Notes: generated by a model not told the origin, from the sequence alone. A stretch of 44,107 bases of DNA from JAMCXS01 sp964459065 (GCA_964459065.1 CAYWMN010000001.1:1-44107), one strand, 5' to 3'. Positions 1 through 8,793 are shown, numbered from the stretch's first letter. Program-made: numbers and translations.

Positions 1-138
1 CCGCCCGATGATTCAAGCGGGCAGAACCGTGATTCCCCTCAATGAGTAGAGGACCGGGGCTGGCGCAGACCCTCTGTCTGCGGACGGGCGGCATAAGGTT
101 AAAACCCGCGGATCTAAAGATTCGCGCTACCCTGCTGT

Positions 139-200
139 GAATTCGTGGCACAATACGTACCGCAGATTTTGCCAACCTGAGCCAAGAGGAGCTTTTAACT
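139..200 (+). promoter_or_regulatory. Extended -10 promoter and 5' leader of the first DUF1080 gene
   Basis: An extended -10 element TGG-CACAAT lies at 146-154, with no clear -35. It is followed by a short leader and the Shine-Dalgarno AGAGGAG about 9 nt before the ATG at 201. The same block recurs almost base for base before the second DUF1080 gene (3038-3098), including promoter, leader and ribosome site. That conservation is the main support for its being functional. Bases 1-138 upstream contain no gene I can recognise. Confidence 0.5.
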
Positions 201-1028
201 ATGAAGAGACGTATCAGTGTTCTGACGGCAATTGCGGTGACGCTGGCGACCGCGGGATTGCTGACCGATTGCAGTCAACCCGCCCCGCAAAAGAAAGCCG
301 CCAGCCAGCAAACGGCCTTCACCAGGCCGGCCAGCAAATGGCCGATTCACGATATGAAGCGTCCGCAGCCGCCGGTTGTGACGCCGGGGACGTTCAGCAC
401 CCAGGAGACGCCCGGCAAGCCGCCCTCCGACGCCATTGTGCTGTTTAACGGCAAGGACCTTTCCAACTGGCAATCCGTCAAAGGCGGGCCGGCCGAGTGG
501 AAAGTGGAGCACGGCTATTTCCAGGTGGTTCCCGGCACGGGCGCTATTGAGACCCGGCAGAAATTCGGGGCCATCCAGTTGCACCTGGAATGGAGAGAGC
601 CAACCCCTGCCCACGGCACCAGCCAGGGGCGCGGCAACAGCGGGGTCTTTTTGCAGGGGCAGTATGAAGTGCAGGTGCTTGACAACTTCCACAACACCAC
701 GTATCCCGACGGGCAGGCCGGAGCCATTTACGGCCAGCACGTGCCGCTGGTGAATGCTTGCCGGCCGCCCGGAGAGTGGCAGACCTATGACATGGCCTTT
801 ACGCCGCCGGTGTTTAAGGACGATCAAGTGATTACGCCGGCCTACGTCACGGTGTTTCAGAACGGCGTGCTGGTGCAGAACCACGTGGCGATCTACGGCC
901 CGACCTCGGGTGGCCCTCATCCGTACAACCCGAAGCTGGGCAGCGTCGGTCCTCTGCGCCTGCAGGACCACCACGGCCTGGTGCGCTATCGTGACATCTG
1001 GATTCGCGAACTCAAGCCGGTGGACTAA
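201..1028 (+). CDS. DUF1080 (3-keto-disaccharide hydrolase-type) lipoprotein, copy 1
   Basis: A 275-residue exported protein. The N-terminus (MKRRISVLTAIAVTLATAGL) is a signal peptide ending in LLTDC, a lipobox-like site with an unusual Asp at -1. A Pro/Lys-rich linker follows. From about residue 80 the protein has DUF1080 hallmarks: FNGKDLSNWQ, NSGVFLQGQYEVQVLDN, GAIYGQHVPL, WQTYDMAFTPP and a final LRLQDHHGLVRYRDIW. The family folds as a concanavalin-like beta-sandwich and is linked to glycan breakdown, including 3-keto-glycoside hydrolysis; the exact substrate here is unknown. Start chosen for its Shine-Dalgarno and signal peptide. It is a close paralogue of 3099-3932, and the two flank a sugar-porter gene, suggesting a sugar-uptake neighbourhood. 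Confidence 0.9.
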   Translation: MKRRISVLTAIAVTLATAGLLTDCSQPAPQKKAASQQTAFTRPASKWPIHDMKRPQPPVVTPGTFSTQETPGKPPSDAIVLFNGKDLSNWQSVKGGPAEWKVEHGYFQVVPGTGAIETRQKFGAIQLHLEWREPTPAHGTSQGRGNSGVFLQGQYEVQVLDNFHNTTYPDGQAGAIYGQHVPLVNACRPPGEWQTYDMAFTPPVFKDDQVITPAYVTVFQNGVLVQNHVAIYGPTSGGPHPYNPKLGSVGPLRLQDHHGLVRYRDIWIRELKPVD

Positions 1029-1066
1029 GGAAAGGTCATTCGCATTCGGTAGCTGGTCGATACAAG

Positions 1067-1099
1067 CGCAGAGGGGGGCGCGATGGGCCCTCCTCTGCG
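1067..1099. terminator. GC-rich hairpin between convergent genes
   Basis: CGCAGAGGGGGG (1067-1078) pairs with CCCTCCTCTGCG (1088-1099) with one G-T wobble and a 9-nt loop. Only a short T run (GGGGTTTAG) follows, so it is not a canonical U-tract terminator. It sits between the DUF1080 gene and the converging MFS gene and may act in both directions. Confidence 0.45.
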
Positions 1100-1168
1100 G
1101 GGTTTAGCCTGACGAAAAGCCGCCGGCCCCAGTGACGGCGGCGCGGGCTGCCGCGGGCAGCCGAACCC

Positions 1169-2707
1169 TCAGGCGACCTCGGCGGATTTGGCTTTTTTAC
1201 CAAGCCCGTGCCACAGGGCTTCCATCTGTTCGAGCGACCGGCCTTTCGTTTCCGGCACAACCTTCCACACAAACAGCGCCGCCAGCACGCTCATGGCGCC
1301 ATAAATCCAATAGGCGAACCCATGATCGAAATGCTTGACCAGGTAGGCATTGTTGTTGAGAATCGGGAACGTCCAGCTCACCAGATAATTAGCGACCCAC
1401 TGAGCCGCGACCGCCACGGCCATGGCCTTGCCGCGAATCTGGTTGGGGAAGATCTCGCTCAAGAGCACCCACGTTACCGGCCCCCACGACATGGCAAACC
1501 CGGCGATGTAGACCAGCATGCAAATCAGCGCGATTAAGCCTTTGCCGCCCACATAGAAATCCGTGCCCAAAGAAAGCATCGAGACCGCCATGACCAGCGC
1601 TCCGATGATCTGCAGCGGCCGGCGGCCGAATCGATCCACCGTCAGAATGGCGACGACGGTGAATACAAGATTGACTGCGCCTACAATGATGGTCTGGAAC
1701 AGCGCGGCATTGGTGGCCAGGCCCATCCCTTCAAAGATGTCCGTCGCGTAATAGAGCACGACGTTGATGCCGACGAATTGCTGGAAGACCGACAGCGTGA
1801 TGCCGATGAAAATCAGCAGCCAGCCGAAGGAAAACAATTTGCCGGAGTGATGCTGGCGAAGCGAGGCGCTGATTTCGGAAATTTCCTTTTCGCCCTCTTC
1901 CGGCGTCACCAGCCGGGCCAGCACCGCCCGCGCGCCGCTTTCATCTCCCCTCAGCATCAGGAAGCGCGGGGTTTCAGGCACAAAAAACAGGAGGAGCAGA
2001 AAAAGGGCGGCGGGAACGGCGCCGGAAAGGAACATGTAGCGCCAGCCGATCGTGTTGAGCCAGACATCGCCTTCTCCCATCTTGGCGATTCCGAAGTTGA
2101 CGAAGAAAATGATCAGCATGCCCAGCACGATGGCGAATTGGTTCCACGCCACCAGATTTCCCCGCACCTTGGGCGGCGCGATTTCCGCGATGTACATGGG
2201 CGACAACATGGAAGCCAATCCCACGCCGATGCCGCCCAGCAGACGATAAAAAACAAAGTTCCACATGTACTGCGGCCCGCCTTGTCCGATGGGGGCAAAC
2301 AGAAACCAGGGCGTGGAAGCTCCCAGGGCGGAAATCAGGAAAAGAACCGCCGCAATAATCAATCCGCGCTTGCGGCCGATGCGGGTGCTCACCCAGCCGC
2401 CGGCCAGCCCTCCGATGATGCAGCCGATCAGCGCGCTGGAGACCACAAAGCCCAGCAGCGAACTCGCGGTGCTGGCCTGAGCGGCGTTGGCCAGATTGGT
2501 GAATCGGGGATTGATGAAATAAACCTTCAAACTGCCCACCGCGCCGTTGATCACCGCCGTGTCATACCCGAAAAGCAATCCGCCCAGGGTGGCGATGAGG
2601 GTCAGCAAGACGACGTAGGGCTTGAATTGAGTCTTGGACCCATTCGCGCCGCCATCCGGCTTGGAGTTTCGGGATTGTTCGAGTGAGGTGCTTTCTTGAT
2701 GTTGCAT
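1169..2707 (-). CDS. Sugar-porter family MFS transporter
   Basis: A 512-residue, 12-helix inner-membrane transporter of the sugar porter family (XylE/GalP/GLUT-like), probably a proton-coupled monosaccharide importer. Visible hallmarks are GGLLFGYDTAVINGA in helix 1 (about 42-56), STRIGRKRG after helix 2, PETPRFL after helix 6 (about 244-250), DRFGRRP in the second half and the C-terminal VPETKGRSLEQME. The start is placed at the ATG at 2707 because AGGAG lies 5 nt upstream of it; an upstream in-frame ATG at 2728 lacks such a site. It is transcribed divergently from the second DUF1080 gene. The substrate cannot be told from sequence. Confidence 0.92.
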   Translation of the reverse strand: MQHQESTSLEQSRNSKPDGGANGSKTQFKPYVVLLTLIATLGGLLFGYDTAVINGAVGSLKVYFINPRFTNLANAAQASTASSLLGFVVSSALIGCIIGGLAGGWVSTRIGRKRGLIIAAVLFLISALGASTPWFLFAPIGQGGPQYMWNFVFYRLLGGIGVGLASMLSPMYIAEIAPPKVRGNLVAWNQFAIVLGMLIIFFVNFGIAKMGEGDVWLNTIGWRYMFLSGAVPAALFLLLLFFVPETPRFLMLRGDESGARAVLARLVTPEEGEKEISEISASLRQHHSGKLFSFGWLLIFIGITLSVFQQFVGINVVLYYATDIFEGMGLATNAALFQTIIVGAVNLVFTVVAILTVDRFGRRPLQIIGALVMAVSMLSLGTDFYVGGKGLIALICMLVYIAGFAMSWGPVTWVLLSEIFPNQIRGKAMAVAVAAQWVANYLVSWTFPILNNNAYLVKHFDHGFAYWIYGAMSVLAALFVWKVVPETKGRSLEQMEALWHGLGKKAKSAEVA

Positions 2708-3037
2708 TCTAGCTCCTGGCCACGCCATTGCCTCTAGTGCCGTGGGTTCGTCAGTCTTAACCCGCTGGCGGCCTGCGGCACAAAACCGGCGCCATGGCTA
2801 CCTGCGGTCCTCCACTTTCGTGATCGACGACCAGGAACAAGCCAGGTGCGCGGTCCTCCGGGGTTGAGGTCCGCGGTTCTTCCGGCAATGCACGTTCAAA
2901 ACGTTCTATTCTAGCGCATGTCGCGCCGGCAGCAGGCTTTTCTTTGTGGCCGCTGTTTCCTGTCGAGGGCGCGCCTACACAATGGCCCGCTGGCTGCGGC
3001 GGTGGGTGGCTGCAGGATCAGCGCTGGCTTTTTTTCT

Positions 3038-3098
3038 GAATCGTGGCACAATACGTACCGCAGTTTTTGCCAACCTGAGCCAAGAGGAGCGTTTAATT
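3038..3098 (+). repeat. Duplicated promoter-leader block of the second DUF1080 gene
   Basis: This block is nearly identical to 139-200: extended -10 TGG-CACAAT at 3044-3052, a leader containing GCCAACCTGAGCCAAGAGGA, and the ATG. A few substitutions and one single-base deletion separate the copies. The identity begins abruptly at GAAT(T)CGTGGC, so the gene was duplicated together with its minimal promoter. The rest of the 390-bp interval (2708-3037) shows no gene. Confidence 0.7.
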
Positions 3099-3932
3099 AT
3101 GAAGAAACGTACAGGTGTTCTGACGGCAATTGCGGTGACGCTGGCGACCGCGGGATTGCTGACCAATTGCAGCAGTCCCAAGCCTCCGCAAAAGAAAGCC
3201 GCCACCCAAAAATCGGCCTTCACCAGGCCGGCCAGCAAATGGCCGATCCACGATATGAAGCGTCCGCAGCCGCCGGTTGTGACGCCGGGAACGTTCAGCA
3301 CGCAGCAGACGCCCGGCAAGCCGCCCTCCGACGCCATTGTGCTGTTTAACGGTAAGGATCTTTCCAACTGGAAGTCCGCCAAAAATGGCGGCCCGGCAAA
3401 GTGGACAGTTGGACACGGCTATTTCCAGGTGGCTCCCGGCACGGGCGACATTGAGACCCGGCAGAATTTCGGGGCCATCCAATTGCACCTGGAATGGAGA
3501 GAGCCCGTGCCCGCCCACGGCACCAGCCAGGGACGCGGCAACAGCGGGGTCTTTCTCCAGAGCCAATATGAAGTGCAAGTGCTCGATAACTTTCACAACC
3601 TTACTTATCCCGACGGGCAGGCGGGCGCTGTTTATGGCCAGCACGTGCCCCTGGTGAACGCTTGCCGGCCGCCCGGCCAGTGGCAGACTTACGACATGGC
3701 TTTCACTCCGGCTGTCTGGAAGGACGGCAAGATGGTGAAGCCACCCTACGTCACCGTATTCCAGAACGGCGTGCTGGTCGAGAACCATGTGATGATCTAT
3801 GGCCGCACCTCGGGCAACCCGCTGCCTCAGAACCTGATGGAGGCAGGCATCGGCCCCTTGCGCCTGCAGGATCACCACGGCCTGGTGCGCTATCGCGATA
3901 TCTGGGTTCGCGAACTTAAGCCGGTGGACTAA
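3099..3932 (+). CDS. DUF1080 (3-keto-disaccharide hydrolase-type) lipoprotein, copy 2
   Basis: A 277-residue paralogue of the gene at 201-1028, sharing the signal peptide (MKKRTGVLTAIAVTLATAGL), a lipobox-like LLTNC with Asn at -1, the linker and all DUF1080 motifs (FNGKDLSNWK, NSGVFLQSQYEVQVLDN, YGQHVPLVNACRPPG, RLQDHHGLVRYRDIW). An upstream in-frame start at 2946 exists, but the ATG at 3099 is chosen: it has AGAGGAG 9 nt upstream, begins the signal peptide, and lies downstream of the -10 element. Differences between copies cluster in the linker and in the loop after TPAVWKDGK. Two secreted copies with the same promoter suggest gene dosage or divergence in substrate. Confidence 0.9.
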   Translation: MKKRTGVLTAIAVTLATAGLLTNCSSPKPPQKKAATQKSAFTRPASKWPIHDMKRPQPPVVTPGTFSTQQTPGKPPSDAIVLFNGKDLSNWKSAKNGGPAKWTVGHGYFQVAPGTGDIETRQNFGAIQLHLEWREPVPAHGTSQGRGNSGVFLQSQYEVQVLDNFHNLTYPDGQAGAVYGQHVPLVNACRPPGQWQTYDMAFTPAVWKDGKMVKPPYVTVFQNGVLVENHVMIYGRTSGNPLPQNLMEAGIGPLRLQDHHGLVRYRDIWVRELKPVD

Positions 3933-3950
3933 ACAACAGCGGTTGGCATC

Positions 3951-3997
3951 CGGCAAGCGCTCGGCAATCTGCTGCACTCGCAGCCCGGCGCTTGCCG
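3951..3997. terminator. Nested hairpin between convergent genes
   Basis: CGGCAAGCGC (3951-3960) pairs perfectly with GCGCTTGCCG (3988-3997). The loop holds a second stem, GCTGC (3971-3975) with GCAGC (3980-3984). It lies between the convergent second DUF1080 gene and second MFS gene. There is no U tract, so it may be a bidirectional stop or an mRNA 3'-end stabiliser. Confidence 0.4.
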
Positions 3998-4043
3998 CCT
4001 GCGGCCGGAGGGCTTCGCTTCAGGACTGAAAGAAGACGCGGTT

Positions 4044-5831
4044 TCAGGCCTCGCGGCCTGAACCGGCAAAGATGGCTTCGATTTCTTCAAGCGTTCTGCC
4101 CTTGGTTTCAGGCAGGAAGAACGTTACGGTGATGAAATAGAACACCGTGAAGCCGGCGAAGAGCAGAAACATGGAAGTGTAGCCGTAGCGTCCCACGGTG
4201 GGCAGGAAGATGGCCGCCAGGACGGTGGCGACGGCTTCGTTGATGACCAGGGCGATGCTCATGCCGTTGGAGCGGATGCGCGTGGGCATGAGTTCCGACA
4301 GCGCCAGCCAGACGCAGATGCCCGGCCCCATGGCGTAAAACAACGCAAAAACAAACAGGCTGATGGCCACCAGCCAGCCATTCTTCTGGCTGGGCAGGGG
4401 CGTGATCAGCGCATGTTCGATGCGCAAGGGAGCGGTGCGCGCCGGGGCAAGATTGCCGAAGGGGTTGGAGAAGAAAGCCAGCACGCGATTGGCCGGGACG
4501 CAGGTTGACCGGTTGAGTTCCATGGGGGTAGCGAGCGGAGCGTTCGAGAGCGCGGTGGGCGTGACGGCGCTGAAATCGCCATAGGAATAGATCACGGTGA
4601 GGGTGGCCGGCTGGTCTGCCATTTGGGGGTGCCCGGCGGCGCTGAGCCACTGCCGCTCAAGCTGGGGACTGAAGTGCAGCTTCATGCCGGGCTGCTGATC
4701 CACCATGGCCTGGACGGACTGGCGCACGTCGACGCGGTGGCGTTCACCGCGATGGAACAAAAACGCCGTTACCAGCAGCGAGACCACGACCCCGGCCGTG
4801 CCTACTGAAAGCAGGAAGGTGCGCCCTTTGCGGTCGACCAGCAACATGCCCACGACGGTGCCCAGCGCCTGCACCACGGTGAAAAGGATGTAGCCCCAAT
4901 GGGCGTAGACGTCCGACAATCCGCTCTGGATCAGGACGGTGGTGTTGTAGCCGATAATGGAATTGATGCCGGTGGTCTGGTTTAAGGCCAGAATCACGCA
5001 GGCCAGCAGAAACGGCAGCACGTATTTGCGCTGCAGCAGGCTTTCAGCCACGCGCCGGGCCGCCGCTTTGCTCTGTTCGGCAGCCTGGGCGCTTTCCATT
5101 TCTTCCATCTCGATGTGTGCCTGGCGGGGCTGGCGCGAACGCAACAGCGCCTCCAGAGCCGCCTGCTTTTCGCCTCGCCGGAACAGCCAGCGTGGAGATT
5201 CCGCCACGCCAAAACCGCCCAGAACAAACAACAATCCCGGCGGCAGTGAAACCCAGAAGATGCTGCGCCACGCCTGGTCTTTGAAGGCGAACAGAAGCTG
5301 CGGATTACCGAGTTTGGCAACCTCCTCCACTCGAAAACTGTAATACATGCCCACGCCGGCTGCCGCCACAATGCCGAGCGTCAGCAGCCATTGGAACATG
5401 GCGGTGCCCTGGCCGCGGTCTTCCGGCGTCAGGCACTCGGCCAGATAGAGCGGCACCACCACGCCGATCAGTCCGGCGCTGATGCCCTGGCACAGCCGGC
5501 CCATAATCAGCAGCTCGTAACTGTGGGAGAGCGCGATGATGGGAATGCTGGCGGCGAACAGCAGGCCGCTCAAGATCATCAGGCGCTTGCGTCCCATGCG
5601 ATCGGCCAGCAGGCCGGCAAACAGCGTGGAGATGACGGTGCCCAGCAGGACGGCGGCCACGACAAAGGAAATCTGTCCGGCGTTCAGCCCCGAGGTGGCT
5701 TCCAGATAAGGCAGGGCGCCGGCAATGATGCCGACGTCGATTCCGTAGAGCAGCCCGCCCAGGCCGGCCACCAGTTTGAGAACGCGGTTGTAGGTTGCGG
5801 GCTGGAGTTTGAATCCCCAAAAGGTTTGCAT
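4044..5831 (-). CDS. Sugar-porter MFS transporter with a large periplasmic insertion
   Basis: A 595-residue sugar porter family protein. Standard motifs are GGLLYGIDVGIIAGALP (25-41), LADRMGRKR (75-83), ESPRWLFRRG (211-220), VDRKGR (332-337) and LPETKGRTLEEIEAIF (573-588). Unlike the usual 450-500 residue family members it carries about 124 extra residues (361-484) between predicted helix 9 (FLLSVGTAGVVVSLLVTAFL) and helix 10 (GWLVAISLFVFALFYAMGP). By standard MFS topology this loop faces the periplasm. The insert has one Cys and no motif I recognise. The reading frame is open through it with normal codon use, so it does not look like a frameshift artefact. Substrate unknown; the setting suggests a sugar. 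Confidence 0.9.
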   Translation of the reverse strand: MQTFWGFKLQPATYNRVLKLVAGLGGLLYGIDVGIIAGALPYLEATSGLNAGQISFVVAAVLLGTVISTLFAGLLADRMGRKRLMILSGLLFAASIPIIALSHSYELLIMGRLCQGISAGLIGVVVPLYLAECLTPEDRGQGTAMFQWLLTLGIVAAAGVGMYYSFRVEEVAKLGNPQLLFAFKDQAWRSIFWVSLPPGLLFVLGGFGVAESPRWLFRRGEKQAALEALLRSRQPRQAHIEMEEMESAQAAEQSKAAARRVAESLLQRKYVLPFLLACVILALNQTTGINSIIGYNTTVLIQSGLSDVYAHWGYILFTVVQALGTVVGMLLVDRKGRTFLLSVGTAGVVVSLLVTAFLFHRGERHRVDVRQSVQAMVDQQPGMKLHFSPQLERQWLSAAGHPQMADQPATLTVIYSYGDFSAVTPTALSNAPLATPMELNRSTCVPANRVLAFFSNPFGNLAPARTAPLRIEHALITPLPSQKNGWLVAISLFVFALFYAMGPGICVWLALSELMPTRIRSNGMSIALVINEAVATVLAAIFLPTVGRYGYTSMFLLFAGFTVFYFITVTFFLPETKGRTLEEIEAIFAGSGREA

Positions 5832-6053
5832 CGTCGCCTCGTTATCCTGTGTCGCGCTGCCTTCGGGATTCCCGTCCGGGGCGCATGGAAAATAGAGTTG
5901 TTCAGTCGGATGACCCGGCCTCCCGCTGCAGGACAGCGATCATTGCACCGGGCCGCTCGATTATACAGGAAGAAATCCCGCAGCGGGAATGCGCATCCAT
6001 CAAAAACACTTTTGCGCGTCTGACCCTCAGGCAACAGGCCGCCCGCAAGACCT

Positions 6054-6803
6054 CTACCCATGGAACAGGGTTCTGATGGCCGCCAGGGTCAGGATGCCGG
6101 CAACCATAAAGATTACCTGCAGAGCCGCCTTTCGCACGGAGACCGTGCGATGAAGTCCGGGCACCAGATCGCTCATGGCGATGTAAAGAAAACTGGCGGC
6201 CGAGAGCGCCAGCACGTAAGGCACCAGCGGTTCGATATCGGAAAGCGCAAAGAAAGCGAGCACGGCTCCGGCGGGGGTCGTTGCGCTGGATAACAGGTTG
6301 TAGGCGAGCGCCCGGCCTTTGCTGTAACCACTGTGGAGCAGGATGGCAAAGTCTCCCACTTCCTGCGGGATCTCATGCGCCGCCACGGCCAGAGCGGAGG
6401 CAACGCCAAGCGCCGGCGCTGAAAGAAAAGAGGCCGCGATGACGACGCCGTCGAAGAAATTGTGAATGCCATCGCCCAGCAGGATCAGCCTGCCCGCCAC
6501 CAGGTCCGTGGGACACTCGGGATCGTGGCAATGCCGCCACAGGACCCATTTCTCCAGAATGAAGAAGAGCACCAGCCCCGCAAGCACCGTGGAAAAGACG
6601 GGAATGGCGGCTGCGCTTTCGAGCGCCCGCGGGAGCAGTCCCAGAAAAGCTCCCCCCAGCAAGGTGCCGACGGCGAAGCTGACCAGTGAGGAAATCAGCC
6701 GGCGCCAAACCTCCTGCCGGAACAGCAAAAGAGTTCCGGCGCAGGCCACCACGCCGACGCTTCCCAGCAGGCTCAAACCGACAATCCACCAAAGCGTGTG
6801 CAT
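6054..6803 (-). CDS. ZIP family divalent metal transporter
   Basis: A 249-residue inner-membrane protein of the ZIP family (ZupT/GufA-like), which imports Zn(2+) or other divalent metals. About eight hydrophobic segments are visible. The diagnostic metal-binding helices are HNFFDGVVIAASF (helix 4) and AAHEIPQEVGDFAIL (helix 5, HEIPQE). A loop with HCHDPEC precedes helix 4 and could bind metal. The ribosome site is weak. It stands alone on the minus strand, 220 bp from the MFS gene, and I see no convincing Zur-type site. Confidence 0.9.
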   Translation of the reverse strand: MHTLWWIVGLSLLGSVGVVACAGTLLLFRQEVWRRLISSLVSFAVGTLLGGAFLGLLPRALESAAAIPVFSTVLAGLVLFFILEKWVLWRHCHDPECPTDLVAGRLILLGDGIHNFFDGVVIAASFLSAPALGVASALAVAAHEIPQEVGDFAILLHSGYSKGRALAYNLLSSATTPAGAVLAFFALSDIEPLVPYVLALSAASFLYIAMSDLVPGLHRTVSVRKAALQVIFMVAGILTLAAIRTLFHG

Positions 6804-7051
6804 TTTCTGCGTTCAGTATCCACCCGGACGTTATCCAGCACAAGGCCTCGAAATGGCAATCTTCGCGGCGATAGCCGTGCGCCCGGCGGGGATCGGGAGG
6901 CTCGAACGTCTCTTGTTTTGGGGAAGCGCGGGGCGTAGGATGATCGTAGAAGAAGGCGAGTTGAGCTTTCAGGAGGAATCCTTGTCTCCTGCCCTCATAG
7001 GACGGCCGGTTTATCAGGCATCTTACAGATCACTATCGATGGGAGGACGCG

Positions 7052-7993
7052 ATGAAAATCTTTGTGGCTGGGGGAACAGGGGTTTTGGGCCGGGCAAGTT
7101 TGAAATGCCTGGTTGAAGGCGGACACGAGGTTCGGTCGACAGCGCGGACCCAAGAAAAGGCGGACCTGGTGCGCAGCCTGGGCGCGGAGCCGGTGCAACT
7201 TGATTTGTATGACGCTCCGGCGGTGCGCGAGGCGATTGCGGGCTCGGACGCCGTGCTGCGGCTGACCACTCGGATTCCAGCGCTTACCAAGATGCGCGAT
7301 CGGAGCTCCTGGCGGGAAACCAATCGTCTGCGAACCGAGGGCGCTCGCATTCTGGTGGACGCGGCCATTGCCGAGGGAGTCAAAGTCTACGTTCATGAAT
7401 CCACTGCCTTCGTCTATGCCGACGGCGGGACGCAGTGGATCACCGAACAGGCTCCGACCGACGATGGCGAGTCAAAAATTCTCCGCGCGGCGCTTGAAGG
7501 AGAGCGCGAGGCCGCCCGCTTTTCGCAATCGGGCGGGCGCGGGATTGTTCTGCGCTTCGGCAGTTTCTATGGCCCCGACGCGCCCTCGAGCCTTGAAATG
7601 ATCGAAGGCATGAGGAAACGCATGATCGTCCAGCCGGGGTCCGGCTCCAATTTCATCTCTTCCATTTACGTGCCGGACGCGGGGCGCGCGGTCGCTGCGG
7701 CTCTCAACCTGGAGGCGGGCATCTACAACGCTGTCGATGACGATCCCGTCAGCCTTTCCAAGTACCTCCACACGCTTGCTCTCACCGTGCACGTGCCCAA
7801 ACCGTTCCGCGTGCCGGGCGCTTTCGGCAAGCTGATGTTCGGCGAAGCCTGGAATTACGTCACGCGGTCGCTGCGGGTTTCAAACGCCCTGCTGAAGAGA
7901 GTTTCCGATTGGCAGCCCAGCGTTCCGAGCGTCATCGACGGCTGGCCGCTGGTGACGGGCGAACTCCAGATGGAACCTCGCAAGGCTGCTTAG
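7052..7993 (+). CDS. NAD(P)-dependent epimerase/dehydratase (extended SDR-like)
   Basis: A 313-residue cytosolic Rossmann-fold protein of the NAD-dependent epimerase/dehydratase family. The dinucleotide-binding motif GGTGVLG is at residues 7-13, followed by a basic residue after strand 2 (STARTQEKA, favouring NADP). A strand-4 segment VYVHESTAFVYADGG carries the Ser/Tyr region of the active site, but no clear YxxxK is present at the expected place. Nucleoside-sugar or quinone/flavonoid-type substrates are possible; the substrate is not determined. GGGAGG about 8 nt before the ATG supports the start. It is monocistronic and converges on the acyltransferase gene with an 18-bp gap. Confidence 0.75.
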   Translation: MKIFVAGGTGVLGRASLKCLVEGGHEVRSTARTQEKADLVRSLGAEPVQLDLYDAPAVREAIAGSDAVLRLTTRIPALTKMRDRSSWRETNRLRTEGARILVDAAIAEGVKVYVHESTAFVYADGGTQWITEQAPTDDGESKILRAALEGEREAARFSQSGGRGIVLRFGSFYGPDAPSSLEMIEGMRKRMIVQPGSGSNFISSIYVPDAGRAVAAALNLEAGIYNAVDDDPVSLSKYLHTLALTVHVPKPFRVPGAFGKLMFGEAWNYVTRSLRVSNALLKRVSDWQPSVPSVIDGWPLVTGELQMEPRKAA

Positions 7994-8011
7994 GCCGGCT
8001 GCCGGGACGGC

Positions 8012-8776
8012 TTATGACCGGGCCTCGGCCCATTGTTCGCCGCGGCTGCGCAGTTGGTCGAGCGCCGCCTGAACCTCTTGCTGTTTGCTTTCCAGTTGCT
8101 CGGTACTGGCTCCCGACGGCACGAAGATGGGCGGGGCGATAAAAACCGCCGCCCGGCTGAAGGGATGAGGAATCTGGGTTTGGTCCCAGCTTTTGCGGAA
8201 AACGTAGGCTTTGGCAAGGGCGATGTGGAAGCAAACCACCGCCGCTCCCGTTGACCGGGCCAGCAACACCGAGCCGCGCTTGGCGACAAACCTGGGACCG
8301 CGCGGCCCGTCGATGGTGAAGGCGGCGTCGCGGCTCCGGCGCAGCGAGCGCGCCATTTCCACCAGCGCCCGCGAGGCGCCGCGGCTGCTGGAACCCCGGG
8401 CCGCGCCGTAACCGTGCTTCTGGATGATCCGCGCGATGTATTCGCCGTCAAAGTTCTGGCTGGTCATCACCACGATGCCGCGCTTGCGCCAGAACCAGGT
8501 GGCGGAGAAAATTTCGCGATGCCAGAAGGTGTAGATCATCCCTTTTCCGGCCCGGTTCGCCGCTTCCCAATTTTCCCACCCTTCCACGTGCCAGCGCAGC
8601 GTGCGGCCGATGGCGAGCACGGCAAGATAACCCACCCAGGTGGCTACAAAGATCTGGGCGCGCTGCCACAGGCTGAATTGGCGGGGATTCTCGCCCGGCT
8701 TGGCGGACGGCTTGCGGGAGCTGAGAGGCCTGCCGGGATTGGCCGCTTCTGCGATTTTTTGAGGAGAGTCTGCCAT
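8012..8776 (-). CDS. DUF374 lysophospholipid acyltransferase family protein
   Basis: About 254 residues. A hydrophobic helix (IFVATWVGYLAVLAIGRTL) is followed by a PlsC-like domain of the DUF374 type: YTFWHREIF supplies the catalytic His region, then GEYIARIIQKHGYGAARGSSSRG, and FTIDGPRGPR is the family signature. Members are thought to acylate lipid A-like or lysophospholipid substrates at the inner membrane. The ATG at 8776 is 17 nt after the ETF-QO stop. A GTG at about 8797 overlaps that stop and is an alternative start, so translation is probably coupled to ETF-QO. Confidence 0.8.
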   Translation of the reverse strand: MADSPQKIAEAANPGRPLSSRKPSAKPGENPRQFSLWQRAQIFVATWVGYLAVLAIGRTLRWHVEGWENWEAANRAGKGMIYTFWHREIFSATWFWRKRGIVVMTSQNFDGEYIARIIQKHGYGAARGSSSRGASRALVEMARSLRRSRDAAFTIDGPRGPRFVAKRGSVLLARSTGAAVVCFHIALAKAYVFRKSWDQTQIPHPFSRAAVFIAPPIFVPSGASTEQLESKQQEVQAALDQLRSRGEQWAEARS

Positions 8777-8793
8777 CGATTCGTCCGGGTGTC

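Noticed and set aside
146..170. Sigma54 promoter (TGGCAC) before both DUF1080 genes
   Set aside because: The -24 element is present but no TTGC-like -12 element lies at the correct distance; an extended -10 sigma70 site fits better.
2946..3098. Longer N-terminus for the second DUF1080 protein
   Set aside because: The extra 51 residues come before the ribosome site and signal peptide, cross the duplicated promoter block, and have no counterpart in copy 1.
6466..7116. 216-residue plus-strand ORF crossing the ZIP gene and the epimerase start
   Set aside because: Its first part is antisense to the ZIP gene, and it runs into the real epimerase start in another frame with no ribosome site.
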